Shown: piece after piece, positions 33,786-46,531 of the stretch
Position numbering within the stretch: position 1 is the first letter of the stretch
Layout: each line of letters starts with the position of its first letter
Source of the DNA: Larimichthys crocea
Taxonomy: Eukaryota; Chordata; Actinopteri; Sciaenidae
Assembly: GCF_000972845.2 (NCBI RefSeq)
Contig: NW_020860930.1
Coordinates: forward strand, 609,639-673,638
Length of the DNA: 64,000 nucleotides
Reading direction: 5' to 3'
Made by a program: the position numbers and the translations under genes
Notes under the pieces: model-generated
What the model saw: only the letters and a program-made list of their open reading frames with translations
Database searches by the model: none
What the model was told of the DNA's origin: nothing

Positions 33786-36700
33786 GACTGCATGTGGATA
33801 CGTGTGGACACAAACATTACAAAGATGCTCTGTGCTGCTGTTCCGTGATGAATCTGTATTTCACGTGTCACTGTCGTGTTGTTCGGTCGTATCATCCTGT
33901 CGTAGCCTGATTTCGTCTTTCTGTGTCTCTGCTCGGCCTCGGCCTGATTTCCTGTAATATTAGAACAAAGATCCACAGATCTGCAGACGGCAGGCCAGCC
34001 GATGCCATCGAGAGGCCTCCTCTCTCTCTCTGTATTTTTTTTATTCCCTTCCCATCTCATTTGGGTCTCTTGGTTTGGCAGGAAACAAACAGATCGATAA
34101 AGAGCCTCGGGTTTGCCTCTAAAAGATAAGAATGTTTTGAAGTGGACTGAAAAAGGCTTGGAGATTTGAAAAGGCGGCTCCGTCCTGCTTTGTTTTTATT
34201 GATAATCTTTTTAAACACACGCCCAGCAGCCAATTATGGATGCAGCTGGTCACTGTGGGAGAAACACGGAGAGAGAGTGAAATTAGATATTACCAGCCCA
34301 TCATCATCTTCATTACTGCAGCTCCTCTTTAACCCCCGAGGGCTCCTGAATCACGATGAGTGTTCCAGAGCTCCAGCTAATAAGCTGCCACGTCAGATTT
34401 CACGTTTTTTTACCTTAAATTACCAAAGAAAGCAAAGTTCTGTCGGCGCTGCGAGGCCTTAAAAAGTCAGTTCACCCAAATTACCCCAAATAACTTTCTT
34501 TCACTTCCTCCGTTCGCCCGCAGGTTTAACACTTCCTGTCAGTTAAAGCCAGAAACAATGTTCCCCGTGCTGAGACCACGAGCCAATAAAGCAGCAGCCT
34601 GACGAAGCATCGTTAAATAGTTTCCAGTAAATCATCAAATAAAAAATGTCAAATATCTGTCGATTTTCTAAAACTACTGGAAGCTGAACTGAACCGTTTC
34701 TGAGTCTGACTGCGGTTTCAGTTTCTGATATTTTATTGATGGGATATTTCAAATGTCGTCTCGGTTTCACAGATTTAAAGAGCTGATCCAGTTTGAGTGT
34801 CACGTCATGTCAGATAAATGATCGTCCACTCTGACCTTGCTGTGTGAAGGTCACACGACTGAATGATCAGAATCTTCTCCTCCATTGTCCCGTGTGTTCA
34901 CTTTATGATGATCTTTTGAAAGAATATGGCACAGTCCTCAGGAACAACCTTCAGTTTTTTATCTGCCTCCTGTTTTACATTTTAGTCTGAACTCAGTTTC
35001 ACAAAGTTTCCTTCAGACATCAGGATGGCCTCAGAAACAGGTGAATGGATCGTCCTTCAGAGACCTCTGAGCGTATGAACTGTTCGGGTTTCTGTTTTTG
35101 ATAAACTCAGCTCTGCTTTTCGTTACAGATTATGTGTTTTTATTGTCTTCATCGTTTGAACCAGGTTTTCTAAAAGTTCTGAATGTTCAGCCACATTTAA
35201 CTTTAAAGTAATATCGAACATGTAAATTCAGTTTCTGTCATTTCATCTTTCCTCTCTCGTCACATCTTTCTGTTGTTAGTTTTTGTTGGTGCCGTTAGCT
35301 CGTGACGTAGCGCCTCTGACAGATCCATAATTGATGGTGTTAGCTCGTTCATGGACTCCCTGCTTTCACTGGATGTATTGTTTGTGTCGGCCACACAGAG
35401 GAGCTGACAGCGGACTCATTAAAGAAGCCAGGGAGTGAAGCTTGACTCAGTCTGACAACAATGCACAGAGGGAACTCACTGCATCTTAATATGACTCAGA
35501 TTAATGTGATAGAACCGTGGAGGGAAGTTACAGAGAGGACCCAGAGTCACAGAGTCTCTTTAATTATCATTTAACAAACAGTTGAAACTAATTATAGCTG
35601 CAGAACAATGTGTTGGTCCGTCCTCCATGTGGCCTCACATCTGCACATGGTGTTTTATTTTGAAATCTGACTGGAGTCTTTGTGCTGTTTGACTCCTCGT
35701 CTGTCAAAAATAGATCAGTCATGTATTCTCTACATGAGTTGGTGACTCTAAAAGTGCCCATAGGTGTCACTGTGAGCATGGATGGTTGTTTCTGTATGTC
35801 AGGCCCGTGAAACACGTCGTGTTGTACAGTTGTAGTTCTGATGGAGTCACAATCATTGTCTGCAATGGGTTTAATCAGGATACTTGTTGACTCTACTGGC
35901 TCCTTGTAAAGCTCTGTGAGACTCGGCTTCTCGGTCCTCATGTCTCTGTGTCGTCTTTTAAAACAGACTTTTTGAGTTTATGTTTTATTTTACTCCCTCT
36001 GTATAGTTTTATAGTTTTTTCCTCATTGGTACTGTGGTTGGTTTTAAATGTGTGACTGTGGAAGGTGCATTACGAATAAAGTTTATGAATATTATCATAA
36101 ACACAGGTGTGAAGCCGATCGGTGGCTTGTTCACTTCCCCTGAGCAGACCTCGTTGTGAGGTCATTGGTGGAACAATGAACCTGCAGTTGTCAGCCGGTA
36201 AAGAGAGTTTTTATCTGCAGCATGAAGCCACAAACAAACCCAAGAATAATCAGCTTCTCTTACAGAACAATCGACAGAGCTTTAATATTTAAAAACGCTT
36301 TTATTGCTGCTGCCGCAACCTTCATTAAACGTCCCTGGCATGCACGCTCAGCAGAAAGCTTCCCTGCATAAATACAAGTAATAACAGAGTATTGGACTTC
36401 ACATGGGAGCGGCGGCAGCACTGAAGCCGGCGCTCGTGTCTGTAGTTTGAAAAGGGCACCACGTATCATCTGCTGCCTCCAGTTACAGCTGCAGGTTCCC
36501 GCCGCGTGGTACCGTTGGAGCCGGTGTCACGAGTGTGATGCCCGGCGTGTACGTTCATCAAACAGGTAGACAACGTGCAAAAACATCTCAATAAATCTCG
36601 GCGTTGAAATGTGACTCCCTAACCCAGTTTGAAGTGATGAATCTGAAAATGTGAGTAAAGTCAGCACCGCTAAGTATCTGGACCAGGTGCTGGGAGGAAA

Positions 36701-37740
36701 CGTTCCACCATGTTTCCTGGAAAGAAAGGCGTCCACTGTTTTGATTTGAAGCGTCAGCATCGGCCATTTATTCAAGCACTCAGCCCACGTTCACCGCTCT
36801 CATCAAGAACCAACTCCATTCTTCTGTCCAGAAGAAATTGTTGGTCCAGCTCCCATCAATGCAGAATCCCTCTGGACCCTCTGGAGAGCGAGCAGCTGAT
36901 CTCTCTGTTGGATGTAATGGCCTCGCTCGCTCTGCACAATAACAAACAGGCACTGTTGTTGTGCGAGGCCTGTTGGGTATCGATCACTGAATGCATTTCC
37001 AGCAGTTTTTCTTTGAGGTTCCTGGGTGCAAAGTGTTTTGGATATGGGGCTCAGCTTCTTTAAACTTAAAATATTCACTCCATGTTTTAAAAAAGGAAAA
37101 ACCTCTTTGGCTTCTTCTGCAGCTGTTTTGTCCTTCCTCAATGTTTCGGGTTGTGTTTCAGATCTCAGGACATGTTTGTGTTTGATATATTGATTAACGG
37201 ATCTCAACACATCGCTGGAAACCATCAATCAGAGGTTTTCACAGCCCCTCGGACCGAGCTTAGAAAAAGGCTCCGAGGAAACACCAGCAGGTTATCATAA
37301 ACACATTAAGACATTTTCTACTTGAACTTTAAGTGTTGCAGATCTGCGCTGTGTGAGGTCAACCAAAGAAACATAAAGAAGGAAAACACCAATGTAGCCA
37401 ATAGTTAGTGTTTGACATTCAGATATTAAATCCATACCATGAGGTCCATAAAGAGCTTTGTGTCTCCTCTGGGCTCCTGTAGAGGCATGGCAGTCTACAT
37501 ACAATAAATCCATACATCCACAGTTGCCGAACTAAATCCCTCTCACCAGACACTAAGCACTTGATCCGCTGTGTTGACGCTGATATGAACTCCGACGCAG
37601 AGCTCTCACTGAGCAAACAAAGCTCGCTACAGGTCACAGAAAGGACAATCAGCCTCATCGCTGACACGAGTCTGTGTTTATTCAGATGACAGATCGTCCA
37701 ATAACACAACATGCACTGAAATGTCAGGCTCCGCATAAAG
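33786..37740. other. Non-coding stretch
   Basis: Nearly 4 kb of unique-looking sequence. Several frames of 100-140 codons occur (for example 35588-35941 and 36803-37228 on the minus strand), but none shows a domain, splice signals or compositional contrast. I see nothing else to annotate. Confidence 0.45.
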
Positions 37741-37744
37741 GCTG

Positions 37745-37870
37745 GATATGATGAGACATGATGAGGTGTCGTGGCAGGTAGACATTATCCTGAAGCCAAA
37801 AGGTCACGGGTTTGATCCCTGCCGCTGAGCAATGATTTGGTGGTTTGCAGGTCAATAGACCGGCGTGAAT
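37745..37870 (+). mobile_element. tRNA-like SINE remnant (plus strand)
   Basis: GTCGTGGCAGGTAGACATTA resembles a degenerate A box. GGTCACGGGTTTGATCCCTG contains GGGTTTGATCCC, a good B-box match. The following GCCGCTGAGCAATGATTTGG has no cloverleaf. The 42-bp spacing between the boxes is tRNA-like. An old SINE copy is the best reading. Confidence 0.5.
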
Positions 37871-39372
37871 GAAAGGGTTCATTGACCAACCCGAGGTGAT
37901 TGGAAGACAAACCAAAGTTTCATTTTGTTTTTGTCAATGGAGTGTGGTCTTTGAACACAGCGATGCACAGGGTTGTGCTTTCCAGTCTGAGCCTGTTAGA
38001 AACACTTTCAGTCCACGTACTTTGACAGTTTGGTGGCTGCTGGCTTCTCTCTCATTATTGGTTCCAGACCTTTGAATCATCTCCATCATTTCCAGTTTGT
38101 TCAGTGATTCAGATCCGACTGTTGTTATGCTCATTGGACGGATCCGAGCTTTGTAAGAACAGGGATGTCATCTTCTTCTATCTACTCTGCATCATAAACT
38201 TGATAGAGTGTTGGAGGCCGCGCTCTGTTCAGCTGCTGACATGATTTAACTGTGCGGCTCTTCTAGACTTCAAATCTTATTGAACCTTTAAAGCTTGTTA
38301 ATGGACGTTCAGTTCAGTGAATCCATGAACGTCCTCAACACTTTCTACCACACAAACGTTTCCATTCTCTGTAATTACAAACTCTTGCTTCACAAATCTT
38401 CATCGTAGTAAACTGAATATTTTTGAGTTTTTGACAAAACGTCTGCCGACGTCTCTTTGGGCTGTGGAGAATAACATCCAATAACATTATCAGAACCTTT
38501 AGGGAACGTTACATCCTCCATCCTTTGCTAAGGTTGTACCATGAGCCCTCAAAGTCAAACTTCTCCTTAAGTATGAAATATTATGAACGGCTCATTTGGA
38601 GTTTCCGCCTCGTTTGAGATGTCGGAGATGATGATTATTGAAATGACTCTTTCCCGCAGACTGTGATAACACTGAGTTTATGAAATCATCTGTAATATTC
38701 ATGCTTTGTTTTGTCTTCTTCCCGGTCAGACGCATATTTGTATCACATTCAGTCAAACTGTATTATTATCTGTTATTATAGCTCATTATCAGCTGTTACA
38801 AGGCCACGGTTTGATTTCCACCGTGATGAGACGCACAGATAAAAGATGATGAAATAAAAAACCCCTGATGAGATTCAAAGAATTCATTTGTGCAGATGAG
38901 ATTAAAGAAAGTGATTCCTTCGTTATCTCAAACACGGTGAATTAAAGTCATGCACTGAATTATTCAGCGTTGGATCTTGAACCTTAGAAATAGGTTCATC
39001 ACCACTGACAGCTCGTGTGTAATTAAGGCGAAAGGTCTGGAACTTTTCTGTCTGACCTGCTTTTCCTTTCAGACCAAATATTTGACACTCGACCACTTTG
39101 TATCCTGAATGATGCTCAGCAGGTCACAGGAAGAACTTTGGACTGAAGCGCTGTCATGAAGCCGAAAATCTGGATGTCTAATGTAAATATCGTCAAAGAC
39201 GTGGATCATCATTGGACCTGAGGCGGGTCGATGATGCCTCGCTGCTCTGTAATGACATGTACCTGTCAATCAAAGCGTCCCTGCTCTTAACCCTGCATAA
39301 CTTTAAGCCTTAATATAATGTGAACAGGTGAGTTGTATATAAATTCACCCTCAGTACAGTTGTCATGAACGG
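37871..39372. other. Non-coding stretch
   Basis: Unique-looking sequence with no supportable gene or repeat. Confidence 0.5.
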
Positions 39373-39524
39373 GGAAATTAGCTACAGAGACCAAAACTGT
39401 TTTTTGTACCAGGCTGTAAACATGTTTATTTCTGCTGTGAAGTTGGACATTTGGACATGGGGACTTATGGAGACTGACTCACTTCTGGAGCCAGCCTCAG
39501 GTGGACGTTAGAGGAACTGCAGGT
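39373..39524 (+). repeat. 152-bp dispersed element, intact copy 1
   Basis: Runs from GGAAATTAGCTACAGAGACC through GTAAACATGTTTATTTCTGC and GGAGCCAGCCTCAGGTGGAC to GAGGAACTGCAGGT. It appears identical over all 152 bp to 56302-56453. Partial copies occur at 9552-9672, 10829-10935, 24674-24712 and 26130-26186. No terminal inverted repeats or coding potential are visible. From memory, this family is abundant in percomorph fish. Confidence 0.9.
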
Positions 39525-40523
39525 TGTGGCACTTCCTGCATTGGCTTCATTTCCCAGCACCAGATGTTTCCTCTGGGTTTTACTTCAGTATGTAGGGTTA
39601 GTGTCCAGTGACGGATTATTATAAAATAAAATAAAATAACATTTTAAATCGGATCAGTCTCCATCCTGATGCAAACAGCATCCATGAGTGCTGGAGTTTC
39701 TGTTTAAGGAGCTCATCCTCACGCTGCTCACTCCATCATCCAACGTGTGCGCTGCGTTCACGTCAGAAAGATTAATGTCAGCCCAAAAATGTGGTAAACT
39801 CTTGGCATGAGTAATGTGGTGGGTAGATTTAATTTAGATGGTTCTGTCCACACTCTGCCTGTGGTCGTATACTGAGGAATACTACCCGGCTGTAGTGACA
39901 CAGCTGAGCTGAGCATCAACATACATGATAATGAAGGAGTCTTTAATATAAAAATAAAAGCTTCATGTTTTTTATTCATGACCCGGCAGCAGAGACGCCC
40001 TCATCCCGTATGCCTCAGATGAGGTTTGATGGGCCCGTGATGGCGGCTGTGAAGCCACTCGCAGGCCTTTGATTGGCTTCATTTGCATAGAGCCTTGGCA
40101 GACTTGTGGGGGAGCAGAGCAGCGAGGGGCGTTCAGGAGCCCCCGGATTTGCATTTTATACCCACAGTGCATCACCATCATATTCTGATCAGGAGGAGCG
40201 CCCCGGCAGTTAGCTCATACATCGGCCTTGTTAGAGACCTGGTGATGTCTGCACGTATGTCTGAGATACATCACTCTGCATGTTGTCTTTGGATCATCAT
40301 GAACAACATGTTCTTCTGTCATGATTAACTGTCGTGCTGTGCTCCAAGAAGTGCAGAGAATTTGCATTGATGTCACGTCTTCATCACACGTGACAGTCGG
40401 GAACCATCCAAGAAAAACAGCAACAAAGCCCAGCTCGCCGTCTTTCAGCCTTTATTTCACCAGCAGCAGCTGATCTCACTGCCTAGTCCAGCAGCAGTCA
40501 GCCCAGCTCGGCGTCTGTCTTTC
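39525..40523. other. Non-coding stretch
   Basis: Contains a short (AAAAT)n run near 39625. Otherwise unique-looking sequence with no gene. Confidence 0.5.
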
Positions 40524-40574
40524 TTTCTTAGCTTCCTCCGTCAGCGTCCTCTTCACCCTCTTCTCCTCTGCCAT
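40524..40574 (-). pseudogene. Transposon-like first exon, copy 2 (truncated)
   Basis: Minus-strand ATG at 40574 begins MAEEKRVKRTLTEEAKK, identical to the core at 28.5 and 57.3 kb, then diverges (ERQTPSWADC). The 5' flank again has GTTTGTACCAC and a GAAGAAGAAGAAG run. Only the first 17 codons survive. Confidence 0.65.
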
Positions 40575-40640
40575 TATGTCGTTGTCGTTGGGCCTGTGAA
40601 CCTCCTACTCCTCTTCTTCTTCTTCTTCACAGTGGTACAA

Positions 40641-41590
40641 ACACTTTGAGCGTGATTTAAATGTAACGTAGCCTTTTGTGAAGAGAATCACTTCAGTTCT
40701 GCTTTAAGTCATTCAAACATGCCAAACGGTCTCAAATGTGAATTTGGACTTTGCTTTATATCAGAACAATTTTAATTTTCATAGACCTGTGATGGGAACT
40801 TTTTATGGGTCAATAATTGGTTGTTGACACCTTGATGAGCGTCAGGTTTTTCTTCTATGGATTTTCTGTTTTTCTGTAAATAGACAGACAGACAGCAGAG
40901 AGCAGCTTTGAATAGAAACATCTGTTCAAGAAAACCACCGAGGTTTTGATCGTGACCGACGCGAGTGCTCCAGATCTATTCTCAGCCGTGAACTTGGCGA
41001 CTTCACACAGTGAACCGGCTTCACACTGATCTGAACAAGAGAGAGCTAATGGAATATTTGGAGCTTTGAAGAGCTTAATTACCCAGAAATCAAATAATGT
41101 GACATGAAGAAATTAACGGCCTTGTTCTCTTTGTGTGATGGAGGTGAAGCTCGCTGGGAAATCTACAGATTTAAAAAATGGTTTGCCATAATCTTTAACA
41201 TTTTTTTCATCTGTTAAACAGGTGAAAAAAAGAAAGGATATTATTTTATTACACAGCATTCCAACATTTCTGGGATCAGGTCTGGTTTTGTGGTCAGGAC
41301 TCAGCTGAGTGTGGAACGGGACCGTCCCCCAAAAACAAGATTAAGGACATGATTCATTTTTTTACCCAAATAATATAAGAAACATATATTTTTTAAAATA
41401 TGCAAAAATAAAAAATAATTATTTAAAAAAAATAATGAAATGAAAATATTTAACATTTTGTCTAATAGAAAGAAGAAAATAAATAAATAAAAAATAAATA
41501 AATAAATAAATAAATACTTGTTTCCCATTTCCTGGCCAAACATAAAAATGTTTCCTGATGAATCTTTCAGGTCAAATGAAACACAGGTAC
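40641..41590. other. Non-coding, A-rich stretch
   Basis: Unique-looking sequence that becomes extremely A-rich between 41390 and 41515, including an (AAAT)n run at 41478-41515. No gene. Confidence 0.5.
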
Positions 41591-41606
41591 TGTGTGTGTG
41601 TGTGTG

Positions 41607-41659
<53 letters not shown>
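41591..41659. repeat. (TG)n microsatellite, about 34 units
   Basis: TG tract with a single TGCG interruption near 41612. It is one arm-side of a local structure that includes an inverted CA tract 100 bp downstream. Confidence 0.97.
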
Positions 41660-41662
<3 letters not shown>

Positions 41663-41701
41663 TTTCCAGCCCATTAGTTACCAGACTGTAAAAGGTTAGA
41701 G

Positions 41702-41753
41702 CAGGTGTGAAACACACACCACTGTTGTGTGTGTGCGCGTATTGAATATCCAT

Positions 41754-41814
<61 letters not shown>

Positions 41815-41853
41815 CAGTGGTGTGTGTTTCAGAGTTAAATGTCACACCTGTCA
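41702..41853. repeat. Inverted repeat enclosing a (CA)28 tract
   Basis: GAAACACACACCACTG at 41708-41723 and its complement CAGTGGTGTGTGTTTC at 41815-41830 form a stem. An outer pair (AGGTGTGA at 41703 against TCACACCT near 41842) is offset by a few bases. The loop holds a pure (CA)n tract at 41757-41813. Together with the (TG)n tract at 41591-41659 this could extrude a cruciform or slip-pair. Confidence 0.8.
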
Positions 41854-44800
41854 CTGGTTGTGGATGAAAAGGCTCAATTATCCGTGGTCACAAACACACA
41901 CAGTCGTCTGTTCATTTCTTCTTCTTCTGCTTTTGTATCTCGCTCTCTAACTTCTCGCTCTGTTCGATGTTGGAGGTAATTAAAATGTCCTTTCCGACAC
42001 GGCTGATAAATGAACGGAGCTGTCAGGGAGACGCCTCCCTCTGCATCACACTCTGCTTCTTCTTCTTCTTTTGTTTGATTTCGGCGTCACGGTTCAGAGA
42101 ATCGGCTTCATTAGTGTTCGCGGTGGCTCCATGTGCTCCAACATAACAGCAAATACAGAAAGCACAGAGTCCGCCGTGCTGCTTTCAATTAAAGCGTTCT
42201 TAAATGAGGAGGGAGTTCCTCAGACTTCAGTAAACTGCATCAAAGACGAGTAGAAACAGTTGAGACAGAACTTGTTCAGATTCTGTCAGCTCCGCGCTGG
42301 GAATCAAGTCGTGATGCATTCATGGTCAAACCGGTTAGTCTGGGTTTATCATGTTTCTTTGAACAATTATTCATCGTGCACAAACTTCTTTTGTCATGCA
42401 AGACGCTCAGATCAGAAAGTGAAGCTCTGTGAATATGGTTTGTTAGTGTGAGTCCTGATCCTCCAACATGCCAAAGAAACAGTGTCCAAGTCCAACCCCC
42501 CATGAACTTCAGAGGATCTTCATCATGTCTGGGCCACTAATACTCCAGCTGATGGTCCATCTTCACTCAGGCTGACCAAAAAGTTGAACGACTTTGAGTC
42601 AACAAGGATGGAAGAAGATTGTTTGGACTGCAAAGGTGATGACCAGACCAAGTATCGAGACCAAGACAAGACCGAGACCAGATCTGGAGAACTACAACAC
42701 TGCCGGCATGGTCCTGATGTGAAGGTTAAGGATTGCAGGTCTCCTGCTCAGGCAGATGAACTCAGTGTTTAATCATGTCTGTTTTTTAATTAGAACTTTT
42801 GTCTTGAGAACTAACGAGTATCTGCAGCCTGCAGGCTTCCTGCTCTCCTTAATCCACACCCCTGGAAAAGGAAACCCGTCGCTGTCGGTGTCACTGATCA
42901 ATGTTTACATGCACAGGCATGTTGAGAGGCACCGGGGGTCGGGGAGAACTTCAACCAGAGAGACGAAAAACCAACGACTGTTCCTGCTGAGGAGCAGAAG
43001 CACAAACACTTCAGATTTTAAAAAATGAGCAGCTGTTTCAGAGAAATGCGTCGAGCTGTAAAATCTACAGATTCAGACACTTTGAGGAGTTTAAAGGTGG
43101 TCGTCAAAAGTTTACGGCTCCTTCCCTCAGCAGTTAAATCATCTTTAGAAACTTCCAAATCAATTCTGTGGCATAATTTGTCTCTCCACTGTCTTCCCTG
43201 CGTGAGAACAAAAACATTTAATCTGCCAAGATTTCAACAAAACACACTTCCTCCAAATGAGTCTGAACGCACGGCGCTGTCGAATCAGGAGGAAGATACG
43301 ACATGGGGTGACGAGGACGGACGCGTGGCAGCAGCACAGATTTATGGAGATTATAAAACAGATTCTTCTGGTTCAGGCTCAGTGTAGAGGAGCGGCTGAA
43401 AGACACTGACAGGACGGAGGAGGAAGATAAAAATGAAAGAGACAGATGTTGTCCATTTCCTGTTTTCAGACCTGATGTGCTGCGACTCCACCTCGGTTTC
43501 ACGTCAGTGATCCATCAGCTGATGCTGTATCAACAACATCAGACTCATCTGACACCCAGACTACGAGAGAAGATGCTTGAACCTGTACAGAGTTTGTTTA
43601 AGGTACAACGCAAAGTGCCGAGCAGTGATTTAACAGTCCTGCTTCATTTTAAAACCCAATATGAGACATAACCTGCACAGACACAACAACATTGTTAGAT
43701 TCATCGTGACTTTGTTTGTGGGTAAACTGTAAACTTGAATCCATGGAAACAAACTTCCTGTTTCCGTCCTCGATTTTAAATTCCAGCTTCAGTTTTGTGG
43801 TGAAACTGGAAACATCATGACTCATCAGGACATTTTTAGAAACATTTTGAGAAAGTCAGGAAATGTTTTGGAAAAGAAGTTTTTCTGGAAAGCAGAGGTA
43901 TTCTTTCTTTCTGGAAGTAGGAGCGGTTGTTCAGTGTTTGCTTATTCAAATGGCTGCTGGGTTACAAACTTAAGATTCAGATTTGGTTTAGCTGCAGGTG
44001 AAGGTGAGGGGTGAGGGGATGCATCATGTCGGGGTGAGGTGGAGTAGAAACGAGCGTCTGCATGTGAGGAAGTGTCTGACTCGGTGAGATAATGAGGGCA
44101 GCCCAACAAGTGAAGGAAGGACAGCTGAGGAGAGAGGAGAAGGAGCTGATTGGACGGGAGGAAGGAGGTGAGAGGATGTCCAAAAATGACAAAAATAAAT
44201 CACCTGCAACACAAAAACACCTGCAGAAACCATGAACCGTGTTCTTAACATTGGCTCTTGTCTTGTAACAGTATGAAATATCATAACCATCCCATAACGT
44301 GGCTGTTAGAATATACAACGCTCTTAATTAATATTTTATTTCCTCCAACCGACCAACTTCCTGCAATTAATCCGAAACTTTTCCCATCGTGAACCTGCAG
44401 GTCACGAGCTGCCCGAAGAACCGTGAGCCTGATTAAAATGATCTGAAGTTTCTGTTTGTGTCATTATAACTATTTAAATTTATCTGAGACTCATCTGTTT
44501 TCATGTGGCAGCACAGTTTCATGTTCTCGTGTTTAAACTCGTTTACGCTTCACATGAACCTGGTTGCTTCTTGTTTTTCGGCCTCACTCTGTAGTTTTTT
44601 TTTTAGAACACTGCCTCAAGATGAACTATTAGAAAGAGAACACTAAACAAACCAAAGTACTGTTAAAATAATGTCCCTCGGACTTCAGTTTGCTTTTAAA
44701 AAATTGCTGCAATTTTGTGTTCCCTGCCGGTGAATCAGAAATAAAATGTGAAGATGAGGATACTCTGGATGGTTAGAGCTACTTTCCAGCCTCAGTTATT

Positions 44801-46108
44801 ACTGTGCTGACATTCTCTGAACTTTCTATGGTATTTATGGCTCCTGCGGAGCTCGTCGCTCTCAGGTTTGTTTGTTTTTTGGGAGATTTGTGAAGCATAA
44901 AGCAAAGTGAAGGAAACAGCAGCCAGACTCTGACTGTGACTGTGAGTCAGAGTTAAGCTTTTAGCAGAGAGCTTTGAGGCAGGACGACGACCTGACAACA
45001 TGTGGACTGCTCCTGTCTCCATGAATAACATCATCACTGGAAACTGTTTGGTGATTGGAGGAACCATCCGTCAGTCACTGTCTATGATGGGAGAACTTTG
45101 ACCAGATCAACGAGCCATGCAGTGAAAGATGAAGATCCTCACACTGACTCAGCTGCTTCACGAGCTTCATTTATTTTGGGTGATTTGTAACAACTTGGAG
45201 TAAAATCAGGTTCAGCTGTGAGAACAGAAGCAAACGGTCACTTCTTCACACTCCGAGCCTGCAGCTCGAGTTCTCGCTGGTTTTGATATGAATCCACGTT
45301 TCAGCTGCACGAGTTCGTCCAGTTTTTTGCCTTGAGATCAAATAATTAGCGTGCATGAAAACACAAGAGGTTTTTTTAATTTAGATAAAAACTCCAGGCA
45401 GATTCTTTTTGTGTGACTGCTGGCTTCGTTCAATAAAACATTTTCAAACCTTTTTATGTCTCACTGTACCTTCGAGGGGCTGCAGATAGATAATCCATCA
45501 CTAGCATCATTCTTCACTCTCGTTAGTTATTTTAGTCAGTGATGTTCAGAATTCATCAACACGTAAAAATAATGTAAGTTTGACAATAAAAGCAGGCGTG
45601 GAAATAAAATATATTATAAATATATTAAGTGTGATGGATTCACTGATTTTAAAATGTCTGCAGGTTAAATTTCAGAGCTCGCTGGAATAAAATGAGGTTA
45701 CAAATTATAAATATATAAATATATATAAACATGCTTTGACTCCAGTATTTATCCAGGAGTTTTAGTTTGTAAGACACGTCAGTAACGTCAGAATATATGT
45801 AGCTTGTGACAAAACAAGCATGACAACAAATATTTAGAAGAATCATCCTGATGAAAGAAATAAAATATCATATCCGACAGAAAATGGATCACCACGTGTA
45901 TATTTTCTCTCTGTTCTTCTGTAGCTCAGCTGGAGTCGTCCTGACAAGAACTGATCAAATTTAAAAAATGCATAATTCACATTTGCATTTTCACACTGGC
46001 AAATATCAGAGATGTTTGCTGCACAGCTACAACGTGCAAATGTTAGAAATCACAAGCAAACTGTCTCTGAATGTTTGCACAACACGCAGATTTCCATGTC
46101 GAGTGAAT
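41854..46108. other. Non-coding stretch
   Basis: About 4.2 kb of unique-looking sequence. Frames of 90-120 codons at 43025-43387 (+), 43218-43502 (-) and 43977-44318 (-) show no family features. No gene is supported. Confidence 0.4.
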
Positions 46109-46297
46109 CTAAATTAAATCTGAGACATCTTCTTCTTCTCCAGCCGGCGGTCTACGTGCCAGTTTTTTAAAAAACGACTGCAGACGAGAGATTGTCGTGG
46201 CTCTGATGGGTCGAGATAAGTGGCGTCTTTTCTGCTGAGAGAGGAGTATGTCCCCCACAGTGCCTTGCTCAAAGTGGCTCTGGAAACACTGATGAGA
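46109..46297 (-). CDS. Weak candidate terminal exon or pseudogene, unrecognised
   Basis: On the minus strand the frame reads CFQSHFEQGTVGDILLSQQK, then RRHLSRPIRATTISRLQSFF, KKLARRPPAGEEEDVSDLI and a TAG stop at 46111-46109. The composition is protein-like: an amphipathic basic stretch, then an acidic C-terminus. A TTTCTCATCAG immediately upstream could be a 3' splice acceptor. The overlapping frame just upstream (ALEQHKWKDLKAIC) is also protein-like, as if one coding region had been frameshifted. No polyadenylation signal lies close downstream and I recognise no family. It could be a decayed coding fragment, or chance. Confidence 0.25.
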   Translation of the reverse strand, partial: SHQCFQSHFEQGTVGDILLSQQKRRHLSRPIRATTISRLQSFFKKLARRPPAGEEEDVSDLI

Positions 46298-46531
46298 AAC
46301 TGTAGTTGGCGAGGAGCTCAGCAAATTGCTTTCAAGTCCTTCCACTTGTGTTGTTCCAGTGCTTGAGCTCGAGAAAGGAGAGAGGGGATTATTTTTTTCT
46401 TGAGTCGAGTGATGACAGACACGCTGAGAGGAAGATGGATGGGAACACAATGACAACGGCAGAGAGCAGCAGATTGTGGATGGATGCACATTCTGCTCAT
46501 GTGATTTGAAGAAACAGCAGAGACGCAACAT

